A stretch of 12,486 nt of DNA. It comes from an uncultured Bacteroidales bacterium. GTDB taxonomy: Bacteria; Bacteroidota; Bacteroidia; Bacteroidales; Tenuifilaceae. The position numbers were made by a program, and so were the translations under genes. Position 1 is the first letter of the stretch. Each line of letters opens with the position of its first letter. Below, piece after piece: positions 1 to 5,273 of the stretch. Under the pieces are notes generated by a model. The model worked only from the letters and a program-made list of their open reading frames with translations. It was not told the DNA's origin and searched no databases. The stretch spans positions 1 to 12,486 of the forward strand of contig CALGIR010000094.1 in NCBI GenBank assembly GCA_937915475.1, read 5' to 3'.

Positions 1-301
1 CGTCCATTTGAGCCGCGCCTGTAACCATATTTTTAACATAGTCAGCGTGACCAGGACAGTCAACGTGAGCATAGTGACGAGTAGCAGTTGTATACTCAAC
101 GTGTGAGGTGTTAATCGTGATACCCCTGTCTTTTTCTTCGGGTGCGTTGTCGATAGAGTCGAATGAGCGTAACTCGGAAAGACCTTTCTCATGCAGAACC
201 TTGGTAATGGCTGCTGTAAGAGTGGTCTTGCCATGGTCAACGTGACCAATGGTTCCAATGTTTACGTGAGCTTTCGACCTATCAAATTTTTCTTTTGCCA
301 T
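1..301 (-). CDS. tuf: Elongation factor Tu, N-terminal part (runs off the left edge)
   Basis: EF-Tu is the GTPase that delivers aminoacyl-tRNA to the ribosomal A site in the cytoplasm. Only the first 100 codons are present, all in the GTP-binding domain. The protein begins MAKEKFDRSKAHVNIGTIG. It shows the P-loop GHVDHGKT (residues 19-26), the switch I segment with RGITI, and the G3 motif DCPGHADYVKNM. Identity is unambiguous. The ATG lies 65 bases after tRNA-Thr(GGT) on the same strand with no terminator between, so tuf is probably co-transcribed with the four tRNA genes, as tufB is in E. coli. A GGAG sits only three bases before the ATG, too close to be a good ribosome binding site. The downstream genes lie outside the window. 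Confidence 0.98.
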   Translation of the reverse strand, partial: MAKEKFDRSKAHVNIGTIGHVDHGKTTLTAAITKVLHEKGLSELRSFDSIDNAPEEKDRGITINTSHVEYTTATRHYAHVDCPGHADYVKNMVTGAAQMD

Positions 302-366
302 GACTCCAGTTTGTTAAATTAATTAGACTTATAAAGATTGATTATCGAAAAAAATGATAGTGTTTG

Positions 367-438
<72 letters not shown>

Positions 439-448
439 TTTTGGTTAG

Positions 449-521
449 AGCGGGAGACGAGACTCGAACTCGCGACCCTCAGCTTGGAAGGCTGATGCTC
501 TACCAACTGAGCTACTCCCGC
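449..521 (-). tRNA. tRNA-Gly (anticodon TCC)
   Basis: A complete 73-base cloverleaf. The acceptor arms GCGGGAG and CTCCCGC pair perfectly, with discriminator U. The D stem is GCTC/GAGC, the anticodon stem TCAGC/GCTGA with loop CTTCCAA, and the T stem GCGAG/CTCGT (the last pair is G-U) with loop TTCGAGT. The anticodon TCC reads GGA and GGG. CCA is not encoded. It lies 19 bases after tRNA-Tyr and 10 bases before tRNA-Thr(GGT) in the same transcript direction. Confidence 0.97.
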
Positions 522-540
522 GTAAATTCTTTCCAAAAAG

Positions 541-623
541 TGGGGAGAGCAGGATTCGAACCTACGAAGGCGTACGCCAGCAGATTTACAGTCTGCCCCA
601 GTTGGCCACTTTGGTATCTCCCC
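541..623 (-). tRNA. tRNA-Tyr (anticodon GTA)
   Basis: An 83-base class II tRNA. The acceptor arms are GGGGAGA and TCTCCCC with discriminator A. The anticodon stem is GCAGA/TCTGC with loop CTGTAAA. A long variable arm follows the anticodon stem, as expected for bacterial tRNA-Tyr. The T arm contains GGTTCGAATCC. The anticodon GTA reads UAC and UAU. CCA is not encoded. It lies between tRNA-Thr(TGT), 38 bases upstream, and tRNA-Gly(TCC). Confidence 0.97.
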
Positions 624-661
624 CAATGTCTCATTAAAGTAAAGAACACTACATTTTCTTG

Positions 662-735
662 AGCCGATGGAGGGATTCGAACCCCCGACCTGCTGATTAC
701 AAATCAGCTGCTCTGACCAACTGAGCTACATCGGC
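662..735 (-). tRNA. tRNA-Thr (anticodon TGT)
   Basis: A complete 74-base cloverleaf and the first gene of the tRNA-tuf transcript. The acceptor arms GCCGATG and CATCGGC pair perfectly, with discriminator U. The D stem is GCTC/GAGC, the anticodon stem GCTGA/TCAGC with loop TTTGTAA, and the T loop TTCGAAT. The anticodon TGT reads ACA and ACG. CCA is not encoded. A promoter that fits the Bacteroidota consensus lies about 55 bases upstream. Confidence 0.97.
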
Positions 736-789
736 AACTTGCTTAAAACTTGCTATTTCCAAAGGTTGTACCCTTCTGAAATCGGTTGG

Positions 790-821
790 CAAATGTATTA
801 ATATTTTATTTACCCACCAAA
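790..821 (-). promoter_or_regulatory. Promoter of the tRNA-tuf operon
   Basis: On the minus strand a TTTG (818-821) is followed after exactly 20 bases by TACATTTG (790-797). This matches both the -33 and -7 elements of the Bacteroidota housekeeping promoter (TTTG / TAnnTTTG). Transcription should start near 783, leaving a leader of about 48 bases before tRNA-Thr(TGT). The element lies after the hpf terminator, so the tRNA-tuf unit is probably independent of rpsU-xerC-hpf. Confidence 0.75.
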
Positions 822-839
822 TAATATTTTAAATTATTC

Positions 840-902
840 AAAAAAAACGCCCCCTTCACTAATATGCGCATCCTAAGTGCTTGGTGTACTTAACAAAGGG
901 GG
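840..902 (-). terminator. Terminator after hpf
   Basis: Read on the minus strand, CCCCCTT (896-902) pairs with AAGGGGG (850-856), and eight T follow two bases later (840-847). The loop is long (39 bases) but holds a small inner stem, AAGT/ACTT. GC-rich arms followed by a T run just downstream of hpf support an intrinsic terminator that separates hpf from the tRNA operon promoter. Confidence 0.65.
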
Positions 903-930
903 AAATAGATTATATTATAATTAAGACAAA

Positions 931-1230
931 CTATATACCTCTTTGCTTCTCTTTATGTTTTTTTACCTGCCTTTTTAACACTTCGATACATTCATCTAAC
1001 CCCTCTTCAAACTTTTTGGCGTTACGCTCAACAAATAGTTCGTTCCCCGGTATCAAAAGTTTAACTCCTACGCTTTTGTTCTCCTCCTCCTGGGTATTTT
1101 CTATTTTTAGGAAAACCTCGGCGCCGATAATGGCATCGGAAAAACGCTGCAACTTGCTTACCTTACTGTTTATAAATTCAACAAGTTTCTGGTCAGCGTC
1201 AAACTTAATCGATTGAATTTTTACGTCCAT
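931..1230 (-). CDS. hpf: Ribosome hibernation promoting factor, short form (HPF/RaiA family)
   Basis: This 99-residue protein belongs to the HPF/RaiA (YfiA) family, which binds the 30S decoding region and silences ribosomes in slow growth or stationary phase. The sequence starts MDVKIQSIKFDADQKLVEFI, with the family's beta-alpha-beta order: a first strand and helix, then EVFLKIEN and VGVKLLIPGNELFVERN strands, then the acidic helix FEEGLDECIEVLKRQ and a basic tail KKHKEKQ. The length matches short HPF (about 95 residues in E. coli); the C-terminal dimerisation domain of long HPF is absent. The ATG is chosen because a strong AAAGGAGG lies nine bases before it. The gene lies 38 bases after the recombinase stop codon and is the last gene of the rpsU-xerC-hpf unit, with a terminator following. 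The arrangement with rpsU and tuf is common in Bacteroidota. Confidence 0.93.
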   Translation of the reverse strand: MDVKIQSIKFDADQKLVEFINSKVSKLQRFSDAIIGAEVFLKIENTQEEENKSVGVKLLIPGNELFVERNAKKFEEGLDECIEVLKRQVKKHKEKQRGI

Positions 1231-1239
1231 AGTAATTAC

Positions 1240-1247
1240 CCTCCTTT
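1240..1247 (-). promoter_or_regulatory. Strong Shine-Dalgarno of hpf
   Basis: AAAGGAGG on the minus strand, nine bases before the hpf ATG, is a near-perfect complement to the 16S rRNA 3' tail. No other start codon in this window has anything similar at a usable distance, which is the normal situation in Bacteroidota. Confidence 0.85.
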
Positions 1248-1268
1248 ATTAGTGTTTGAAATATTTAC

Positions 1269-2156
1269 TCAGGCTCTTGGGTGTGCCTGCTTGTATGCTT
1301 TTTTAAGTTTGTCAACTCCTGTGTGCGTATATATCTGTGTTGCTGTTAAATTGCTGTGCCCCAAAAGTTCTTTTATAGCATTTATGTCGGCTCCCTCATC
1401 AAGAAGGTGAGTTGCAAAGGTATGCCTAAGAACGTGGGGACTCCTCTTTTCAAGAGGGGTGACCATTGATAGATATTTTCTTACAATTCTGTAAAGCATC
1501 TGTTGGTAAGGCTTGTCTCCTTTATTTGTAACAATTAAGTAGGGCACCTGGTTTATCGAAACCAACTTGTTTCGCTGTGCAATATAATCTTCGAGCAATG
1601 TTGCTAAAACTGGGTGAATGGGTACTATTCGCTCCTTTGCTCCCTTTCCAAGCACTTTAATAGTTAACGACCTAAGATTAACTTCATCCACCTTAAGGGT
1701 AGTCATTTCGGAAACCCTCATGCCCGTAAAATAAAAAAGTTGCATCACCATCAAATCACGTAAGCCAACAAATCCCTCAGGGTACTCTATAGAGTCAATC
1801 ATTCTTGATGCCTCGACCTTAGTTAAAAAAGATGGTAAATTCTGGGTTGTCTTGGGAGCTACAACTTTTAGCAGAGGATTAACTGTTATAACCTTATTCT
1901 TTAGTAAGTACCGATAAAAACAACGCAGCGACGATAACTTACGATTAACAGAACGAGCGGAAATATTAGCGCTTAGCAACGAAGAAAGCCATGCACGGAT
2001 AGTGCGATGGCTTATTGATGATAAATCGTCAGAATCTGGGTTCAATCCACAAAAAGCAAAAAACTGCCTCAAATCATCACCGTATGCTCGGATAGTTTGG
2101 ACAGAATAATTTCGCTCAATCTGAAGATATCTAAGGAATTTTGTAAGCATATTCAT
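1269..2156 (-). CDS. xerC: Tyrosine recombinase XerC/XerD
   Basis: A site-specific recombinase of the XerC/XerD type, which resolves chromosome dimers at the dif site together with FtsK. From the chosen ATG it has 295 residues, the usual family length. The N-terminal SAM-like DNA-binding domain covers about residues 1-85 (FLRYLQIERNYSVQTIRAY). The catalytic domain follows with the full set of active residues: Arg147 in TGMRVSEM, Lys171 in GKGAKER, His241 and Arg244 in SPHVLRHTFATHLL, His267 in ELLGHSNL, and the nucleophile Tyr276 in TQIYTHT. Nothing is missing, so it should be active. Two ATG codons (at 2156 and 2150) and an upstream TTG (2165) could start it; none has a ribosome binding site, and I prefer the first ATG. 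XerC and XerD cannot be told apart from this alone. The fixed position between rpsU and hpf suggests the housekeeping recombinase rather than a phage or integron integrase. Confidence 0.93.
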   Translation of the reverse strand: MNMLTKFLRYLQIERNYSVQTIRAYGDDLRQFFAFCGLNPDSDDLSSISHRTIRAWLSSLLSANISARSVNRKLSSLRCFYRYLLKNKVITVNPLLKVVAPKTTQNLPSFLTKVEASRMIDSIEYPEGFVGLRDLMVMQLFYFTGMRVSEMTTLKVDEVNLRSLTIKVLGKGAKERIVPIHPVLATLLEDYIAQRNKLVSINQVPYLIVTNKGDKPYQQMLYRIVRKYLSMVTPLEKRSPHVLRHTFATHLLDEGADINAIKELLGHSNLTATQIYTHTGVDKLKKAYKQAHPRA

Positions 2157-2190
2157 TGGATGCAATATAGTGATTTACATAATAAACCCC

Positions 2191-2217
2191 AAAAGAAATC
2201 AGGCAGATTTGCCTGAT
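2191..2217 (-). terminator. Hairpin with short T tract between rpsU and xerC
   Basis: On the minus strand ATCAGGCA and TGCCTGAT form a perfect 8-base-pair stem (2198-2205 with 2210-2217) with a four-base loop AATC. The DNA continues TTCTTTT. It resembles a weak intrinsic terminator, 19 bases after the rpsU stop. Because xerC follows 35 bases later with no recognisable promoter of its own, partial termination that lowers xerC and hpf relative to rpsU is the likeliest role; that role is inferred. Confidence 0.6.
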
Positions 2218-2236
2218 GCATCCCAAGACAAAAAAC

Positions 2237-2428
2237 TTACTCCTCTTTCTGTTGAAGTTTCTGAACGTAAATGGCCTTTTTCAAAGCTTCGCGACGCAGA
2301 ATTGAAGGTTTATGAAACGCTTGACGTGAGCGTAACTCTTTCATTCTTCCAGTTTTTTCAAACTTGCGCTTGAAACGCTTTAGGGCTCTCTCGATATTCT
2401 CGCCTTCTTTAATCGGTATTATTATCAT
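2237..2428 (-). CDS. rpsU: 30S ribosomal protein bS21
   Basis: A 63-residue basic protein of the bS21 family of the small ribosomal subunit. It begins MIIIPIKEGENIERALKRFK and continues with the family signature FKRKFEKTGRMKELRSRQ, then the segment RREALKKAIYVQKLQQKEE. In Flavobacteriia, bS21 with bS18 and bS6 occludes the anti-Shine-Dalgarno of 16S rRNA, which explains weak use of Shine-Dalgarno sequences there; whether it does so in this organism cannot be seen. The gene is first in a minus-strand unit with xerC and hpf and has a well-matched promoter about 35 bases upstream. Its own start has only AAAAGGC directly before the ATG, not a useful Shine-Dalgarno. Confidence 0.96.
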   Translation of the reverse strand: MIIIPIKEGENIERALKRFKRKFEKTGRMKELRSRQAFHKPSILRREALKKAIYVQKLQQKEE

Positions 2429-2462
2429 GCCTTTTATAAAGTTGAATTGTTTTAACGAGGTG

Positions 2463-2494
2463 CAAAAGTATGACTAATCTACCTTTTTTCCAAA
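2463..2494 (-). promoter_or_regulatory. Promoter of rpsU-xerC-hpf
   Basis: On the minus strand TTTG (2491-2494) is followed after exactly 20 bases by TACTTTTG (2463-2470), a full match to the Bacteroidota -33/-7 consensus. The predicted start of transcription is near 2456, giving a leader of roughly 28 bases. Spacing and match are the same as in the tRNA-tuf promoter. Confidence 0.75.
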
Positions 2495-2558
2495 TTATTT
2501 GACTAAATATATTTTAAAACCGCAGAGGGGCTAAAATAAACAAATCGAAAGGCAAGAA

Positions 2559-4268
2559 TTAAAATGCGGCTAAATAACCAACATGTACCTTTGCGTTTTT
2601 CATGCTCAACTCCTGTCCAAACCCCTTACCTAAAGCATAGGTTAAATTAAAAATACCTCCCTTTGTCAAAATCTGAACACCTGCCCCTACAGACCAAGGA
2701 TAGGCTTTGCCCCATGTGCCAAGTGAACTATACGAAGCATAACCAAAGTCGGAAAAGATAAAAATATTTAGGGTATTTTGCATACGGTACTGCAACTCAA
2801 CCGTTGCAATGCCATAGTGCCGAGCAAGAATTGATTCGTCATTAAATCCCCTAAGGGTAGATGCACCTCCAATAAGGAATGCTTCATTCTCCATGATATC
2901 AGCCTTACTCCCAATAAACTCCATAGCTGTAGCCTGCACCTTGTTATGCAAAACGAACTTGTTAAACAAAAATGGGATATAACTCTCGAGCATTACGCTT
3001 ACCTCTCCAAGCGTTCTGATTCTATTCTCTGTAGAAAGCTGACTATTGTCAACTCTCCTTTTCCCTACCCCAATAGCGGTTGAATGGTAAAACTGCGAAA
3101 CGGGAAACAATTCATTCCCTTCCTGCGCCGAACCAAAGCTAACGTTATAAAGCATGGTGCTATAGCCCGAAATTTGAGCTGAAGCTGGGGTTGATGTTAC
3201 CGAACTTTTATAGTTAACTCCTAGCCCAACCCTACTCCCTGACGATAACCGGAAGTTAACCCCCAGCTGTGGATTAATATTCATGTATGAAGTATCTCGC
3301 CTTAGAAGGTTAAACGATCCGCTGATTGAAATATCCGAGCCCAAAACATAAGGCCATGCTGTTGCAACCTTCAAACGCTGATAACCCTCGCCCATTGCTT
3401 GCCACTTTAGTGTGTTTGTCTCGCCCCTCTTAAAGCCATTCACAAGCCTAAGGTTTACGTCGCCTGTTAACTGCAAGCCCTTTTTGCCCTCTTCCCCTGA
3501 CGAGAATCCCACTACGCCCGAAAAATGACTAGCTGCCTTATTCGTTAAATAGGTAAATAACCGAGCTTTACCAGGAATAAACTCAACCTCTGAGGGCTTT
3601 ATGGTTGCAATAAAGCCTAATTGATTAATTAATTGATCCAATTTCGCTGCCATCTTATGGTTATAGGGTTTCCCCTTATCAAATCGCAAGTGGGTTTCAA
3701 TAAAACTTCTCTTTACCCTTGCATCTCCTTTAATGTATATGGTATCGAGAATAATTTTAGGCCCAAGGGTTATGCTACTTGTAATGCTTGCCTTGTTATT
3801 CTTAATTTCCACGTCAGTAAAATCGACGTATGCAAAAGGACAACCATTATTCTCAAGGTATTCAATGGCTTTGTGTGATATGCTATTGAATGTGGTGGGT
3901 GAAAGTTCGCCTCGCCTAATTGCTTTTAGGTTGATACCTGCCTTCGAATAAATTTTGGCAGAGATGCTATCTACCTCAAATCTCTCGAACATATATTTTT
4001 CGCCCATATATCCATAGGCTAATGCACGACTGTTACCAATAGATACAGAATCGATCCTCGCCTCTAAATAACCATTGCCGAGTGTTTTTGATAGGCATTT
4101 ATTAAATGCACTATAAATTGATAGGGTGTCGTTTGCGTCAAAACGATTAAAACACTTCTGTGTATTCTCAACATCCGAAAATACTATCTCGCCAGTTACC
4201 CGCTGGCCTAAACCTTGCAGGGTAGCGAACACTATAAACAGAATCGATATTGAAAAACTTCGGATCAT
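2559..4268 (-). CDS. Omp85-family outer membrane protein (BamA/TamA type)
   Basis: An outer membrane beta-barrel protein of the Omp85 superfamily, whose members insert or export proteins across the outer membrane. The chosen ATG gives 569 residues and a clean signal peptide (MIRSFSISILFIVFATLQGLGQ); an earlier in-frame ATG at 4289 would add seven residues (MCFFCRI) encoded inside a terminator hairpin and is unlikely. Periplasmic segments follow: at least one clear POTRA at about residues 168-236 (GPKIILDTIYIKGDARVKR, ending LGFIATIKPSEVEF), with one or two poorer POTRA-like stretches before it. The barrel runs from about 250 to the C-terminal Phe and contains the diagnostic GGASTLRGF motif (residues 467-475). 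The length is nearer TamA (577 in E. coli) than BamA (about 800), so it is probably an accessory Omp85 rather than the essential BamA. The gene lies between nitroreductase and rpsU, with its own direction of transcription shared but a terminator just upstream. Confidence 0.87.
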   Translation of the reverse strand: MIRSFSISILFIVFATLQGLGQRVTGEIVFSDVENTQKCFNRFDANDTLSIYSAFNKCLSKTLGNGYLEARIDSVSIGNSRALAYGYMGEKYMFERFEVDSISAKIYSKAGINLKAIRRGELSPTTFNSISHKAIEYLENNGCPFAYVDFTDVEIKNNKASITSSITLGPKIILDTIYIKGDARVKRSFIETHLRFDKGKPYNHKMAAKLDQLINQLGFIATIKPSEVEFIPGKARLFTYLTNKAASHFSGVVGFSSGEEGKKGLQLTGDVNLRLVNGFKRGETNTLKWQAMGEGYQRLKVATAWPYVLGSDISISGSFNLLRRDTSYMNINPQLGVNFRLSSGSRVGLGVNYKSSVTSTPASAQISGYSTMLYNVSFGSAQEGNELFPVSQFYHSTAIGVGKRRVDNSQLSTENRIRTLGEVSVMLESYIPFLFNKFVLHNKVQATAMEFIGSKADIMENEAFLIGGASTLRGFNDESILARHYGIATVELQYRMQNTLNIFIFSDFGYASYSSLGTWGKAYPWSVGAGVQILTKGGIFNLTYALGKGFGQELSMKNAKVHVGYLAAF

Positions 4269-4276
4269 GATTCTAC

Positions 4277-4320
4277 AAAAAAAGCACACCGAAGATTTGT
4301 TTGCTTCTAGGGTGTGCTTT
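4277..4320 (-). terminator. Intrinsic terminator between nitroreductase and the Omp85 gene
   Basis: On the minus strand AAAGCACACC (4311-4320) pairs perfectly over 10 bases with GGTGTGCTTT (4281-4290). Inside it GAAG/CTTC extends the stem after a three-base bulge, and the T run totals seven (4277-4283). This is the clearest intrinsic terminator of the window. It starts 20 bases after the nitroreductase stop codon and ends eight bases before the Omp85 ATG, so it either ends the nitroreductase transcript or attenuates entry into the Omp85 gene. Confidence 0.85.
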
Positions 4321-4340
4321 GCTATTAGGAAACTATTTAG

Positions 4341-5090
4341 CTACATCTCATTGTTCATAAAGCCTTGATCAGACAATACCTTTAGTAGTACCTTTGAAAA
4401 CGAAACATTGTCCTTTCTATTGTATCTGATATCAGTAAATATTTGGGCTAACGTTTCCTTCTTATTCTCCTCAAGCAAACTTTTGGTTAAAGGCAGGGCT
4501 TCTTTTGCTGCATAAATCTGCTCGATATCACCTGCAGAGTAATCCTGATAGATTTCGCGATGTAGTACCGCCGCTAAAGGTATTCTATCGGTTAGTTCAG
4601 GCTGCTCATCGGGATAGCCAATAGCTAAAGCTGTTACAGGCACAACGCCTTTGGGAAGTTTAAGTACATCAATAATTTTATCGGCGGTGTAGGTTGTGGT
4701 TCCAAGATAGCAAATGCCTAAACCATTATCTTCGGCAGCAATACATACATTCTGTGCAACCAGTAACGCATCGATTGCAGCTGTGAAAAACGAAAGGAAA
4801 TTGTCGTAACCAGGTTTAGCATTGCGCTGTACACACCATTTATTAAATCGATTAAAATCTGCGCAAAAAGTGAGTATCACAGGTGCTTGCGTTACCATTG
4901 GCTGATTAAAGTGGCAAGGCAATAGTTGCTTTTTAACCTCCTGATCAGTTGTAACAATAATACTGTAAACCTGCATGTTTCCAGTAGTTGACGCTCTAAC
5001 TCCTGCGTTGAGTATCTCATTTAGTAGCGACTCTTCAATAGGAGTGGATTTATACTTACGAATTGACCGATGGTTTAAGATTGCTTTCAT
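4341..5090 (-). CDS. Nitroreductase family protein (NfsA/FRP-like, FMN-dependent)
   Basis: A 249-residue flavin oxidoreductase of the nitroreductase superfamily. Members of the NfsA/FRP branch use FMN and NAD(P)H to reduce nitro compounds, quinones or flavins in the cytoplasm. The N-terminal HRSIRKYK (residues 7-14) is the usual FMN phosphate-binding start, followed by VRASTTGNMQVYSIIV (31-46). The central AAEDNGLGICYLGTTTY (118-134) and LPKGVVPVTALAIGYP (145-160) match the family core, and the C-terminal extension from about 180 (Tyr-rich then a Lys-rich helix) is where FRP-type enzymes place their NADPH-binding excursion. The length fits (NfsA is 240). The true substrate cannot be read from sequence. 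No Shine-Dalgarno and no recognisable promoter precede the ATG, while a strong terminator follows the stop codon, so it may be transcribed alone or from the upstream OmpA-domain gene. Confidence 0.88.
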   Translation of the reverse strand: MKAILNHRSIRKYKSTPIEESLLNEILNAGVRASTTGNMQVYSIIVTTDQEVKKQLLPCHFNQPMVTQAPVILTFCADFNRFNKWCVQRNAKPGYDNFLSFFTAAIDALLVAQNVCIAAEDNGLGICYLGTTTYTADKIIDVLKLPKGVVPVTALAIGYPDEQPELTDRIPLAAVLHREIYQDYSAGDIEQIYAAKEALPLTKSLLEENKKETLAQIFTDIRYNRKDNVSFSKVLLKVLSDQGFMNNEM

Positions 5091-5195
5091 AGGGCGATTT
5101 AAAATTTATTATCATCTTTGGCTTACGCTGCTTAATATCAAAACACAAGACACAAAACATTAATGCCTACGCTGCAATACAAAGGAAACGTTTTT

Positions 5196-5273
5196 TTAAA
5201 AAGATGCACTTGTAGTAAGGGTGTTATAAAGCAGAGTGCTCTATAAGCATGGATGTTAGTGCAAAAAGCATCT
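5196..5273 (-). terminator. Possible terminator after the OmpA-domain gene
   Basis: On the minus strand AGATGC (5268-5273, overlapping the stop codon) plus GCACT (5258-5262) can pair with AGTGCATCT (5202-5210), interrupted by a run of five T in the first arm. TTTTT and then A-rich DNA follow. The loop is about 47 bases and holds a small AGAG/CTCT hairpin. The long loop and bulge make this a weak candidate. Confidence 0.3.

Noticed and set aside
881..1216. Plus-strand open frame opposite hpf
   Set aside because: Antisense shadow of a conserved family gene with a strong ribosome binding site; its translation is Ser/Phe-rich and not protein-like.
1269..2156. Reading the tyrosine recombinase as a mobile-element integrase
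   Set aside because: The tRNA genes nearby are intact, no attachment-site duplication or phage genes are visible, and the location between rpsU and hpf is the usual housekeeping one.
4269..4289. Longer Omp85 start adding MCFFCRI
   Set aside because: These codons lie in the terminator hairpin and T run, and they would place charged and Cys residues before an otherwise standard signal peptide.
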